From Epichloe hybrida (Eukaryota > Ascomycota > Sordariomycetes > Hypocreales > Clavicipitaceae): DNA of 64,000 nt. Made by a program: the position numbers and the translations under genes. The DNA lies in the NCBI GenBank assembly GCA_019022495.1, contig JAFEKR010000001.1, positions 3,286,001 through 3,350,000 of the forward strand. Direction: 5' to 3'. Of this stretch, positions 46,177-60,133 are shown one piece after another. Below the pieces are notes generated by a model that worked only from the letters and a program-made list of their open reading frames with translations, searched no databases and was not told the origin of the DNA. Within the stretch, counting starts at the first letter, position 1. Each line of letters opens with the position of its first letter.

Positions 46177-49100
46177 CTAATTAGTAGTTAACTTTATAAC
46201 CATAGATAAGCTAGGTATTATAAGAAGAGACATTTCTGTAAATGCCACTGCCACTACCCCTTATTATGCCATAATAGTTATTACGGTAAAGAGGCATAAC
46301 TATATAAGTATGCTAAAGGAGGAGACTAGAATCCTAGTTATAGGCTTGTTAGGCTTCTAAGGAATTAATCTATTAACCCTTAGGCTTAGGGATATAACTT
46401 GGTTATATTTATCTAGGATATTGTTATTAATTGTTAATTCTATTGTCTATTACGAGAAAACTAACCAAATAACTAAATCTATTGCCGCGAGGCATTTATT
46501 TTGAACCTGATGTTAAATAACCTTAGCTAAGCTAGCTAATATACCTATAAATTCCCTTTAACATATTACCTTCTAATAGACCTTTAATCTCTCCCTACAA
46601 GCATTTACTACTTGTTTTTTTGCCCCCTTTATTATTAGTGCTATTTGCCCTGTACTTGTTAGCAAGAAAGAGAGATTACCTCCTTCCCTCCTTTTTACGA
46701 AAAATAGGAAGTGGTAATTCCTATTATTCCCTTATTACTTTTTCTATTATTTTCTAGTTACTTTTAGAACTTATATTACTTTCTTTATCTCTATTAATTC
46801 ATTCTTATTGCTACTTTTACTACTTCTACTGCTTTTTCTTCTGTTTTTCCTGTTTTTGTAATCTTCTAATTTTATTAGAGCAATAACGCTTCTAAAATGC
46901 AAAAGAAGAACCTCGTAATGGTAATAGGTAAACATAGGAGCTTAATTAGTAGTAAAAATAACAAATTAGTAACATTCCCTTTATAGTTAAAGATAGTAAA
47001 GAAATCTAGACCTTCTATAAGAGGAAGGGCTGCTAGTAATAGTAAGGCTCTAATTATTACCCCTAAGAGACCTTAAAGGCATGAATTACCCCTATGCCTT
47101 TAATAGCTTACTTATGACTTCTTATATGACTAGAAAGAATTTGTTAAGCTAGATCTAGACACTGCTATATAGCTTAAGCTTAATAACTAAATTACAAGAT
47201 TTATTAACCTTAGTAAGTATTAAGGATAGAGAGATAATAACCTATAGGAATTATTCTAAGAAGACTTTAAAGGCTAGTCTAAAGACACCTTTAAAAGGGT
47301 ATCTAAGGATGTTGTTAGAGAATTACATAATTCTTTATAAGAGCATGGCGTCCTTATTAGGCAAGGCCTAGGATATTTAATCCTAGTATTACTTAATAAA
47401 GTGCTTTATTAAACCTTAATGCCCCTTTAGCTATAGGAAAGATTACAAGAAAGACTATAATCTTCCAAACCCCTAGAGCCTTAATATTAAAGCCCTAATA
47501 ACTTACCCTAGAAATTAACCTTCCCTAACCCTAGAAATTGCTTAAACCCTTATAAGAACCCCCGTAATAATCTCTATTATATTAATAGCTCTATCTAGAT
47601 AATTGTTATTAAGAACAACTAGTAGACCGTTATTTATAATAAATTATGCCTTTATAGTAATTCCCCTCTAAAGATTAAATTATAAAGAAGATCTTAGAGC
47701 TTATAAAGATATATAAGGATAGTAACTACTATAGTAGAAAGCTATATAACTTCTTAACGCTAAAGATTACGCTCTTTAAAAATAAGTGTAATAGAATTAA
47801 CCTTCCTTAAACGCATTATTAGAAGGCTTTCCCTATTATATTAATAGGTAATACTAAATAATACTTCCTTAATTACCTCTTTAGGAATAACTATTCCTAT
47901 AAAGAGATAATCGCCTATATCTATTAACGCTTTGAGATAGAAAGTAACTAGTAATTCTATTGCTACTAATAGAGTAGTATAATATTAAAGAACATAATTA
48001 AGAAAAACCCTAATAAAAGCAAGCTTAATTACCTTAAGATTACGTTATTAACCCTTAAGAAGATCTATAGAGGACTATACCCTGCTAAAATAGTAAATAC
48101 TAAGCTCTATAAGTAGGCCTTGAATGCTATAGCTAGTGTGCCTAAATATTAGATAGTGAAATATATACACTCCCTAGGCTTTAAAAGTCTTACTAGAGAC
48201 CTCTGTAAGGTAATTACTATTATGGAATTAAATAAGAAGTCCTCCTAATACCTTTAGTACTAATAAGGAGACTCTCTAGAGGCTATGTTTACTAATTATT
48301 AGTATAAATAATAATCCTATAGCGAAGGAAGCTATTATAGGCAAAGCCCTAGGCTAAGCACTAAGCATTACTTTATATATAGTAAGAGTAGCTACTAGTT
48401 CTCTAATTACTTTACTAAAGAATATTAAAAGGAGAAAGACTACTAGTAGGCTAGTAAAATATATTATATACCCCCTTTAGAGAAGAGATTCTAGGTATTC
48501 CTTACCTCCTATAAAGGGTAGAATAATAATAAGCCTAATAAAGGCTTAGGTAAGAATTAGGAAGCATATCTTATAGCTTATACGGAAGCTAAAGATAATA
48601 ATAATAATGTTAAGGAGCTACTATTAATAGCATATTTAAGTATTATATAATTCTTCTACTCTAGATTATAGACTAACTATAACGCTACTAATGTTAATAT
48701 CCTTATAACCCTTAATAATTAAGCCTTCTAACATATATTCCTTAGGTAAGAGCTTTATAAGCTATAAGAGTATAATAAAGGCTTATTTTACTATATCTCT
48801 AAAGAACGCTATTCTAAAGAGGTCTTTAGAGGGATTATACCTAATACTAGCGCTATAGGAAAGTTAACTATAGGAGAGGCATAGGTAAAGGCTTTATTAA
48901 GATTAATACCTTTATTAAAGGTAACCCCTTACGAACCCTAAATTATTATATTTAGCGCTAGATTAGTAGTTATAAGAGGAATCCTTTATATACCTATAGA
49001 ACTTAGAGAGCTTAAATTCTATATTCTTAATATAGCTACCCCCTTCCTTTTCTTAATTACTAATATAGATAAAATATAAGTTAAGATTAATAACCTTACT

Positions 49101-52100
49101 AATATACTTATCTAAGGTAACAAAACTGTACCTATTGTGCGATAATAGGGATACCCTTAGTGGTTACTAGAAGCGAGAGAGATAGTTGCCTTCTACCTTT
49201 TAGAAGGAGATATTTATTAATTACATTATTAACTTGGTTACCTTTCTATTTAATAACTTATAAAGATCCTTTACTAAGCTAGTTATGAAGTTAAACGCTA
49301 GGTAATTAAGAAATTAACTAAGGTCTACTACTATTACTAGATGCACGGAAAGGCCCCTGGCTAATTTAAATTCATAATCAAGGACAATTACGAATTTAAC
49401 TACGAGATCATTGTTAATATCGTGCAAATCGATGGCTAACTAGTGCTTCATATCGTTGATTTAGTAACCTTGTTCTAAGTAGCCTGATTCCTTAATCTAA
49501 AGAAGCAGAAGGCTTAAGATATCTAGGATATAATCCGCGAATGTTAGATTGATACTTATCTTGGACCTCTAGATTAGATTATCTATAATGCTAGTAATAA
49601 CTTTGCTTCCGCTAAATTTAGGCATTATGCTTTATTAATGTTAATTAAAACTAGTAAGATGCTAATTAAAGCCTATAATAGTATTAGAAAGGTTAAGAGA
49701 TACCACGGACCTCTACGCTAAGCCTATAATATTATTATAGACTTAATTAGAATAAAGCTTACGCTAGAGTAATGTCTTTAAATAGCTATTAAGGTAATTA
49801 ATAACTCTACAGGCCTAAATAGTATTATCCTAACCGTACTAGTCTTTAGAGGCTACTTATAGATAATAGATAAGTTACTACTAAGTGTCTTTATTATTTA
49901 ATGTGCTAAAGTAATTCGCAAAGTAACTAATAAAGTCTAATATCTTCTAGCTTTACGGCAGGTCTGTGATGCCCTTAGAGCCTAGAATAGTCCTAATATA
50001 GCGCCTATATATTAGTTACCTCTGTAGGCTAATGTATGTGTATAAAGAGAGAAAGGTAGCTAGCATAGCCTATATAAGTTACTTACTACTAATAAAGAGA
50101 CCTATACTATTAATATACCCTATAGCCTAGTGAAGTTTCGCTTTATAGTAGTAAAGCCTTATTATAAAAACCTATATACTATAGAGGGGCTAGAGTAGTA
50201 GGAGATAAAGCCCTATAATCCGCTAGAGTAATAGCTAAGTGACGTAGAGGAAGAAGGAGCTATATAACTAATTACTACTAATAAAAGAGATTCTTTAATA
50301 GAAAATAACAAAGAGCTATAGATACTAGCTAAGAGAAAGTAAGGGAGACTAAGAAAGGCTCTTATAGTGTAATTTATAAGTGTAGGAGAGTCTAATAAAG
50401 AGGCTTATGAAGCCTAAAAGACCCTAAGGGGAAGCTATTAAGTTAAAGACTTATTACTACGCCCTAAAGAAATAAAAGTAAGGAAAAGAAGACCTTATAG
50501 CCCTAAGAAGGATATTAGCCTAGTTTAGCTTTATATACTTATGAATAAAGATTAAGAGGAGGCCTTTATTTAAGAGGTTATAACTAGAGGGATGCTAAGT
50601 ATAGTATTTCTTATAGCAAAGGAAAAGGCTAATTAGAACCTTGCCCTTTAGCTTTACTAAGAAGGAAGGATTATAACCCTAGGAAAACCCTTTAAGTAGT
50701 CTAATTAAGCTAAGATTAATGCTTTGCAAGCTTATAATATGTTTAAATTCATTAAGTATAACCTAGCGAAGCACGGAGGTTATAGAATCTTCAATTCTTA
50801 TATAGTTAGAGAGATTAAAGGCAAAGGAACGGACTTACTATATAAGAAATCTTACCTTATTATATAAGGCTATAATAATAAAGGAAAGGAATTTATCCTA
50901 ACGTAATTGCTAATAATACAACGTGCAAGCTAATGACTAATTATAGCTATCGCTTCGTTATTAAGAAGAAGAGGCATTTACCTTTAAATTCGCGATATTA
51001 CGCAAGCCTACACTTAATCGCACACAATACTAACGAGGCTAATTATTATAAGAATCCTAAAGCAGATTATATACCTCTTCCTAGAAGGGACTATGATTGA
51101 ATTGATTAAACCTCTTTATAGGATTATAGAGGCTAGAACTTACTAGTAGGTAATGTACTTCTATTACCATAGGGATAACCTTAACATAACAACCTTAACT
51201 TATAACCCCTGCTTGTTAATTACTGCCCTGAATAATGAGAACCTCTTTGGCATTATTAGAATGTAAACTAATAATACATTAGGCTTAAGTAACAATAACT
51301 TCTTCTAAAAAGAAGAGAAAAAGCTCTAGAAGGCTAGCTTTATAGCTAAAGAGAAGTAATAATTAACTGCTAAGAATCCCCTTATCTTTAATAGTTATAT
51401 CTTAACCTAGAACACTAATAACTTACTAATATTAACCTAAAAAGGCTAGAGTTAGAAGATTAAGGAAGTTAACCCTTAATCCCTAATAGTAAAGCAAGAC
51501 TACATAAAACAATAAGCCTAAGGGAGCTATATTATAACTATATATTAACTAGAAGCTTTATATAACCTATTAATTGCAGCTTAATACTAAGAGCCCTCTA
51601 TAAAAGATATTACATGTCTTAATAAACGCCTTAAATAGTAGATTAAGAATTAATAACACGGACTATAATATATCCCTTTAGTTCTTAAGGAGGCAAAGCT
51701 CTTTATGTTTATAGATAGATTACTTGCTAATAACAAGGATTTAAGCTTACAGATTGGATACGTAATTATGATTAGTAACGAGATAATGCAAGATAATAAC
51801 ACCTTTATTATAAAAGGTAATATTATCACGTATAGCTTAATAAAGAGCAAGAGAGTTACTTATAGCATGCTTACCTCTAAGTTATATAGTATGGTTTAAG
51901 GCATAGATATTGCCTACGCGATTTCCATAACTTTATATTAGATTACAGATTAATTAAAGATGCCTTAAATTCCTATAATTCTCTATACTAATTCTTTTTT
52001 ATTATATAAATATCTTATAAAGCTAGGAACTATAAAGGAGAAGAGACTAATAATTAATATTATAGCTCTTTGTTAATTATATAAAAGGCATAAGATCTAT

Positions 52101-52415
52101 GAAGTCAGGTGGATTAATATTAATAACAATCTAGCAGATGTAATAATAAAAGCATTACTAAATTTATTACTTTCCTCTTTAATTAATTTAAACGAATTAA
52201 TGATTTATATTAAAGGATAGGTAAAGAGACCTGCGATATTAGGAGACAGGAGCTTAGGTAAGGAATAACAGATTAATTTAATTAACTAATGCCGTAATAG
52301 CTAATTAGAGTAGCGGATTCCTATTAAGGGATCCACTAGTGTACACTTTCCTTTAATCTGATTTTTATTACGTTTTTAAGCTCTTTAGCCACGAAGGAAA
52401 AAGAGAGACTACTAG

Positions 52416-52673
52416 TGTTAATTCCTTTAGATCTTTATTAGTTTAATTATAGCTAAAGACTAGACTAATTATAGGTCTGGCGTGATGCACGTGATATAAT
52501 TGGCTGCATTAATTCGCTACCCCCTCTTTTGCCTTACATACAGATTTCGCCTACTTTTCTAGCATCTAGACTTTCCCTCTCTTCTCTCTCTCTTTCCTAG
52601 CTAGCTAACTAACTATCATTGACTTCAATCATACGGGATTTATTACCTGCGCAGGACCTTAGTGAATCCAACA
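52416..52673 (+). repeat. 3' LTR of Copia-A copy 3 (258 bp)
   Basis: It starts TGTTAATTCCTTTAG and ends GAATCCAACA, followed by the TSD GAATA. Confidence 0.9.
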
Positions 52674-53202
52674 GAATAAATACTTACTTAAAGTAACTTA
52701 GAAATATTTTATTAATCTATTACTTATTTATTTTTAATTAAACTTTAATACTTATAAGATTTAAAGTTATATATAGACTATAGTAAAATAAGTAAGGTAA
52801 AATAAAATAAGGATAAGGTAAGATAAAGATAAGGTAAGATAAGGATAAGGTAAGATAAGGTAAGATAAGGTAAGATAAGGTAAGATAAGGTAAGATAAGG
52901 TAAGATAAGGTAAGATAAGGTAAGATAAGGTAAGATAAAGTAAGATAAGATAAGGTAAGATAAGGTAAGATAAGGTAAGATAAGGTAAGATAAGGTAAGA
53001 TAAGGTAAGATAAGGTAAGATAAGGTAAGATAAGGTAAGATAAGGTAAGATAAGGTAAGATAAGGTAAGATAAGGTAAAATAAAGTAAGATAAGTTACTA
53101 TAAGTTACTATAAGCTATAATAAGCTACTATAAGCTACTATAAGCTACTATAAGCTATTAAATACTATTTTAAGAAAAAATAAAAAAAACATTAAACCTT
53201 TT
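52674..53202. repeat. Spacer between Copia-A copies 3 and 4 with a (GGTAAGATAA)n minisatellite
   Basis: The array (about 52811-53093) has roughly 27 decamers GGTAAGATAA. After it come several CTATAAGCTA units like the hAT decamer family (53100-53160). Before it, TTTTAATTAAACTTTAATAC (about 52731-52750) resembles the sequence preceding the decamer array in hAT-1 (about 17712-17733). So this spacer looks like part of a related hAT-type element whose array has been replaced or has drifted to a different decamer. Confidence 0.7.
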
Positions 53203-53459
53203 TGTTGATTCCTTCGGATCTTCATCGGTTCAATCGTGGCCAAAGACCGGACCAATTGTGGGTCTAGCGCGATGCACGCGATATAATTAGCTACATCAAT
53301 TCGCCACCCCCTTTTATACCTCACATACGGATTTCGCCTACTTTTCTAGCATCTAGACTTTCCCTCTCTTCTCTCTCTTTCCTAGCTAACTAATAAAACT
53401 ATTATTAACTTTAATTATACGGGATTTATTACCTGCGCAGGACCTTAGTAAATCTAACA
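53203..53459 (+). repeat. 5' LTR of Copia-A copy 4
   Basis: It starts TGTTGATTCCTTCGG and ends AAATCTAACA, 257 bp. Confidence 0.9.
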
Positions 53460-56400
53460 CTAATTAGTAGTTAACTTTATAACTATAGATAAGCTAGGTA
53501 TTATAAGAAGAGATATTTCTGTAAACGCTACTACTACTACCCCTTATTATGCTATAACGATTATTGTAGTAGAGAGGCATGACTACATAAGTATACTAAA
53601 GGAAAAGACTAGAATCCTAGTTGCGGGCTTATTAGGCTTCTAAGGAATTAATCTATTAACCCTTAGGCTTAGGGATATAACTTTGTTATATCTATCTAGG
53701 ATATTATTGTTAATTGTTAATTTTATTATCTATCACAAGAAAACTAACCGAACAACCGAATCTATTGCCGCAAGGCATTTATTTCAAACCTAACGTTAAA
53801 TAACCTTAGCTAAGCTAGCTAACATATCTATAACTTCTCTATAAATATTCCCTTTATCTAACAGACCTTTAATCTATTCGTATAAGCATTTATAGCTTGT
53901 TTTTTACCCCCTTTATTATTAGTGCTATTCGCCCTATACTTATTAGTAAGAGAGAGAGATTACCTCCTTCCCTCCCTTTTATAAAAAATAGGAAGTAGTA
54001 ATTCCTATTATTCCCTTATTACTTTTCCTGTTATTTTCTAGGGACTTTTAGAACTTATATTACTTTCTTTATCTCTATTAATTTATTCTTATTGCTACTT
54101 TTACTACTTCTGCTGCTTTTTCTTTTATTTTTCCTATTTTTATAATCTTCTAATTTCATTAAAGTAATAACGCTCCTAAAATACAAAAGAAGAACCTTAT
54201 AATAGCAATAGGTAAACACAGGAGCTTAATTAGTAGTAAAAACAATAAATTAGTAATATTTCTTTTATAGTTAAAGATAGTAGAGGAATCTAGACCTTCT
54301 ATAAGAGCAAAGGCTACTAGTAATAGCAAGGCTCTAACTATTACCCCTAAAAGACCCTAAGAGTATAAGTTACCCTTATGCCTTTAATAGCTTACTTATG
54401 ACTTCTCTAGTGATTAGAAAGAATCCGTTAAGCTAGATCTAGAGACTACTATATAGCTTAAGCTTAATAACTAGATCGCAAGATTTATTAACCTTAGTAA
54501 GCATTAAGAATAGAGAGATAATAACCTATAGGAATCATTCTAAGAAGACTTTAAAGGCTAGTCTAAAGACACCTTTAAAAGGGTATCTAAGGATATTATT
54601 AGAGAATTACGTAATTCTTTACAAGATAACGGCGTCCTTGTTAGGTAAGGCCTAGAATATTTAATCCTAGCATTGCTTAAGGAAGTGCTTTATTAAACCT
54701 TAATGCCTCTTTAGTTATAGGAAAGATTATAAGAAAGACTATAATCTTCCAAACCCCTAGAACCTTAATATTAATAGCCCTAACAACCTACCCTAGAAAT
54801 TAACCTTCCCTAACCCTAGAGATTACTTAAACCCTCATAAGAACCCCCGCAATAATCCCTATTATATTAACAGCTCTATCCGGATAATTGTTATTAAGAA
54901 TAACCAGTAGACCGTTATTTATAACAAATTATGCCTTTATAGTAACTCCCCTCTAAGGATTAGATTACAAAGAAGATCTTAGAGCTTATAAAGATATATA
55001 AGGATAGTGACTACTATAGTGGAAAGCTATATAACTTCTTAACGCTAAAGATTATGCTCTTTAAAAATAAGTGTAATAGAATTAACCTTTCTTAAACACA
55101 TTATTAGAAGGCTTTCCTTATTATATTAATAAGTAATGCTAAGTAATACTACCTTAATTACCTCTTTAGGAATAACTATTCCTATAAAGAGATAATTACT
55201 TATATCTATTAGCGCTTTAAGACAGAAAGTAACTAGTAATTCTATTACTATAAGTAAAGTAGCATAATGCTAAAGAGTATAATTAAGAAGAATCCTAATA
55301 AAAGCAAGCTTAAGTGCCTTAAGATTATATTATTAACCCTTAAGAAGATTTATAGAGGCTTGTACCTAGCTAAGATAGTAAATACTAAACTCTATAAGCA
55401 GGCCTTAAACGCTATAGCTAGTGTGCCTAAATATTAGATAGTAGAATATATACACTCCATAGGCTTCGAAAGTCTTGCTAGAGACTTTCGTAAGGTAATT
55501 ACTATTATAGAATTAAATAAGAGGCCTTCCTAATACCTTTAGTACTAATAAGGAGACCCTCTAGAGGCTATGTTTACTAATTGTTAGTACGGACAGCAAT
55601 TATCCCCCTACGGCAGAGGAAGTTATTACAGACAGAGCCCTAGGCTAAGCACTAAGCACTACTTTATATACAGCAAGAGCGGCTGCTAGTTCTCTAATAA
55701 CTCCGCTAAAGAATATTAAAAGGAAAAGGACTACTAGTAAGCTAGTAAAACATATTATATACCCCCTTTAGAGAAGAGATTCTAGGCATTCCTTACCTTA
55801 TATAAAGGGCAGGACAATAATAAGCCTAATAAAGGCTTAGGTTAGAATTAGGAATTACATCTTTTAGCCTACATAGAAGCCGAAGACAATAATAATAATA
55901 TGGAGAAGCTACTATTAATAGCATACCTAAGTATTATATAATTCTTTTGCTCTAGATTATAAACTAACTATAATGCCACTAATACTAATATCCTTGTAAC
56001 CCTAAATAATCAAGCCTTCTAACACGCATTCCTTAGGCAGGAGCTCTATGAGCCACAAGAATATAATAAAGGCTTAATTTACTATATCTCTAAAGAACGC
56101 TATTCTAAAGAAGTCTTTAGAGGGATTATGCCTAACACTAGTGCCATAGGAAAGTTAACTATAGGAGAGGCATAAGTGAAGGCTTTATTAAGATTAATAC
56201 CTTTATTAAAGGTAACCCCTTATAAACCCTAAATTATTATATTTAGCGCTAGATTAGTAGTTATAAGAGGAATCCTTTATATGCCTACGGAACTTAGAGA
56301 GCTTAAATTCTACATCCTTAACATAGCTACCCCGTTTCTCTTCTTAATTACTAATATAGATAAGATATAAGTTAAGATTAATAACCTTGCTAACGTACTT

Positions 56401-59400
56401 ATCTAAGGTAATAAGACTGTACCTATCGTGTGATAATAGGGCTATCCTTAGTAGTTACTAGAAGCGAGAGAAACAGTTGCCTTCCACCTTTCAGAAGGAG
56501 ATATCCGTTAATTATATTGTTAACTTAGTTACCCTTCCATTTAATAACTTATAAAGATCCTTTACTAAGCTAGTTATGAAGTTAAACGCTAGGTAATTAA
56601 GAAATTAACTAAGGTCTGCTACTATTACTAAATACACGGAAAGGCCCCTAGCTGATTTAAGTTTATAATTAAAGATAACCACAAATTTAACTACAAGATC
56701 ATTGTTAATATTATGCAAATTAATGGCTAACTAGTGCTTTATATTATTAATTTAGTAACCTTGTTCTAAGTAGCCTAATTCCTTAATCTAAAGAAGCAGA
56801 AGGCTTGAGATATCTAGGATGTAATCCGCGAATATTAGATTAATACTTATCTTAGACCCCTAGAATGGATTATATATAACGCTAGTAATAACTTTGCTTC
56901 CGCTGAGTTTAAGCACTATGCTTAACTAATGTTAATTAAGACTAATAAGATGCTAATTAAAGCCTATAATAGTATTAGAAAGGTTAAGAGATATCATAAA
57001 CCTCTATGCTAAGCTTATAACATTATTATAGACTTAATTAGGATGGAACTCACGCCGGAGTAATATCTTTAAATAGCTATTAAAGTGATTAATAACTCTA
57101 TAGGCCTAAATAGTATTATCCTAACCTTACTAGTCTTCGGAGGTTACTTATGAATAATAGATAAGTTACTACTAAGTGTCTCTATTATTTAATATGCTAA
57201 AGTAATTCATAAAGCTACTAATAAAGTCCACTACTATCTAGCTTTATGGTAGGTTTATAATGCCCTTAAAGCCTAGAATAGCCCTAATATAGCGCCTATA
57301 TATTAGTTACCTCTGTAGGCTAATATATGCGTGTGAAGAGAGAGAGGTAGCTAGTATAGCCTGTATAAGCTACTTACTACTAATAGAGAGACCTATACTA
57401 TTAATATACCCTATAGCCTAGTGAAGTTTTGCTCTATAGTAGTGAAGCCTTATTATAAAGACTTATATACTATAGAGGGGCTAGAGTAGTAAGAGATAAA
57501 GCCTTATAATCCACTAGAGTAATAGCTAAGTAATATAAAGGAAGGAGAAGCTATATAACTAACTACTACTAATAAAAGAGATTCTCTAATAAAAAAAAGC
57601 GAAGAGCTATAAGTACTAGCTAAGAGAAAGTAAGGGAGACTAAGAAAGGCCCTTATAGTGTAATTTATAAGTATAAGAGAGTCTAATAAAGAGGCTTATA
57701 AAGCCTAAAAGGCCCTAAGGGGAAGCTATTAAGTTAAAGACTTATTACTATGCCCTAAAGGAATAAAAGTAAGGAAAAGAAGACCTTATAGCCCTAAGAA
57801 GGACGTTAGCCTAGTTTAGCTCTATGTATTTATAAATAAAGATTAAGAGAAGGCCTTTATTTAAGAGGTTATAACTAGAGGGATACTAAGTATAGCATTC
57901 CTTATAGTAAAGGAAGAGGCTGATTAGAACCTTGCCCTTTAGCTTCGCTAAGAAGGAAGGATTATGACCCTAGGAAAACCCTTTAAGTAATCTAATTAAG
58001 CTAAGATTAACGCTTTATAAGCTTGTAATATGTTTAAATTCATTAAGTTTAACCTAGCGAAGCACGGAGGTTATAGAATCTTTAATTCTCATATAGTTAG
58101 AGAGATTAAAGGTAAAGGAACGGACTTACTATACAAGAAATCCTGCCTTATTATATAAGGCTATAATGATAAAGGAAAGGAATTTATCCTAACGTAATCG
58201 CCAATAATTTAACAAGCAAGCTAATAACTTATCGTAGCTATTGCTTTATTATTAAGAAAAAGAGGGATTTACCTTTGGATTCGCGATATTACATAAGCTT
58301 ACACTTAATCGCATACAGTACTAACGAGGCTAATTATTGTGAGATTGCTAAAGCAAATTGCATATCTCTTTCTAGAAGGGACTATAATTGAATTAATTAG
58401 ACCTCTTTACGGGATTATAAAGGCTAGAACTTACTAGTAGGTAACGTACTTCTATTACCACAGGGATAACCTTAATATAACGACCTTAACCTACAATCCC
58501 TGCTTATTAATCATAGCTCCGAATAATAAGAACCTCTTTAGTATTATTAGAATACAAACCGACGATATATTAGGCCTAAGCGATGATAACTTCTTCTGAA
58601 AAGAAGAGAAAGAGCTCTAGAAGGCTAATTTCATAGCTAAAGAAAAGTAATAATTAACCGCTAAGAATCCCCTTATCTTTAATAGGTGTATCTTAACCTA
58701 AAACACTAATAATTTGTTAATCTTAACCTAGAAAGGCTAGAGTTAGAAGATTAAGGAAGTTAATCCTTAATCCCTAATAGTAAAGCAAGACTACGTGAAA
58801 TAACAAGCCTAAGGAAGCTATATTATAACTATATGTTAACTAGAAGCTTCCTATAACCTGTTAATTATAGCTTAATACTAAGAACCCTTTAGGGAAGATA
58901 TTATATCCCTTAATAAATGCCTTAAATGGTAGATTAAGAATTAATAACGCGGACTATAATATATCCCTTTAGTTCTTAAAGAGGTAAAACTCTTTATATT
59001 CATAGATAAATTACTTGCTAATAATAAGGATTTAAGCTTACAGATTAGATACGTGATTATGATTAGCAATAAGATAATATAAGATAACAATACCTTTATT
59101 ATAAAAGGTAATATTATTACATATAGCTTAATAAAGAGTAAGAGAGTTACTTATAGTATGCTTGCCTCTGAGTTATATAGCATAGTTCAAGGCGTAGATA
59201 TCGCCTACGCGATTTCCATGACTCTATATTAGATTACGGATTGATTAAAGATGCCTTGGATTCCTACGATTCTCTGTACTAACTCTTTTTTATTATATAA
59301 ATATCTTGTGAAGCTAGGAACCACAAAGGAGAAGAGACTAATAATTAATATTATAGCTCTTTATTAATTATATAAGAGGCATAAGATTTACGAAGTTAGG

Positions 59401-59706
59401 TGAATTAACGATAACAATAATCCGGCAGATGTAATAACTAAATTATCGCCGAATTTGTTGCTTTTCTCTTTGATTAATTTAAACGAATTAACGATTTGTG
59501 TTAAAGGATAGGTAAAGAGACCTGTAATATTAAGGGATAGGAGCTTAGGCAAGGACTAACGGATTAATTTAATTAACTAATGCCATAATAGCTAATTAGA
59601 GTAGCGGATTCCTATTAAGGGATCCACTAGTATACACTTTCCTTTAATCTAATTTTTATTACGTTTTTAAGCTCTTTAGCTATAAAGGAAAAAGAGAGAT
59701 TGCTAG

Positions 59707-59963
59707 TGTTAATTCCTTTGGATCTTTATTGGTTTAATTATGGCTAAAGACTAGACTAATTATAGGTCTGGCGTGATACACGCGATATAATTGGCTGCAT
59801 TAATTCGCTACCCCCTTTTATGCCCTACATATAGATTTCGCTTACTTTTCTAGCATCTAGACTTTCCCTCTCTTCTCTGTCTTTCCTAGCTAACTAACAA
59901 AACTATCATCAACTTCAATCATACGGGATTTATTACCTGCGCAGGACCTTGGTGAATCTAACA
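59707..59963 (+). repeat. 3' LTR of Copia-A copy 4
   Basis: It starts TGTTAATTCCTTTGG and ends GAATCTAACA, 257 bp, after the purine tract GGAAAAAGAGAGA. Confidence 0.9.
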
Positions 59964-60133
59964 CTTTTAATATAAGAATTTATAGGTTATATTAGAACTT
60001 TAAATACCTTTATAATAATAGTATAAAATATAAAGAAATAAACAAGTTTATTATAATTTACCTTAATATTAATATTATATTATAAAAAAAGAAAAAAAAG
60101 ATTTTTCCTTTCCTAAAACCTTTTATACTAAAT
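59964..60133. other. Short AT-rich host sequence between Copia-A copy 4 and Copia-F
   Basis: It holds the CTTTT duplication of copy 4 and otherwise nothing recognisable. The 5 bp before Copia-F are TAAAT. Confidence 0.5.

Larger units (their letters stand above)
45998..52673 (+). mobile_element. Copia-A copy 3, full length
   Basis: TSD GAATA at 45993-45997 and 52674-52678. 5' LTR 45998-46176, 3' LTR 52416-52673. Internal regions by alignment with copy 1: gag from about 46890, protease about 48820, integrase about 49170-50130, reverse transcriptase about 50440-51560 and RNase H about 51680-52220 (an open piece 51705-51899 reads MFIDRLLANNKDLSLQIGY). The element would be about 6.75 kb without the 78-bp loss in the 5' LTR. 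It lies only 37 bp right of the gypsy element. Confidence 0.92.
53203..59963 (+). mobile_element. Copia-A copy 4, full length and least mutated in the catalytic motif
   Basis: TSD CTTTT at 53198-53202 and 59964-59968. LTRs 53203-53459 and 59707-59963 (257 bp each). Total length is 6761 bp. Approximate domains: gag from 54180, protease 56110-56430, integrase 56470-57440, reverse transcriptase 57750-58870 and RNase H 58975-59500. The reverse transcriptase keeps QTDD (58555-58566), where copies 1-3 read QTNN. Stops at former Gln/Trp codons remain throughout, so it is not coding. Confidence 0.92.
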
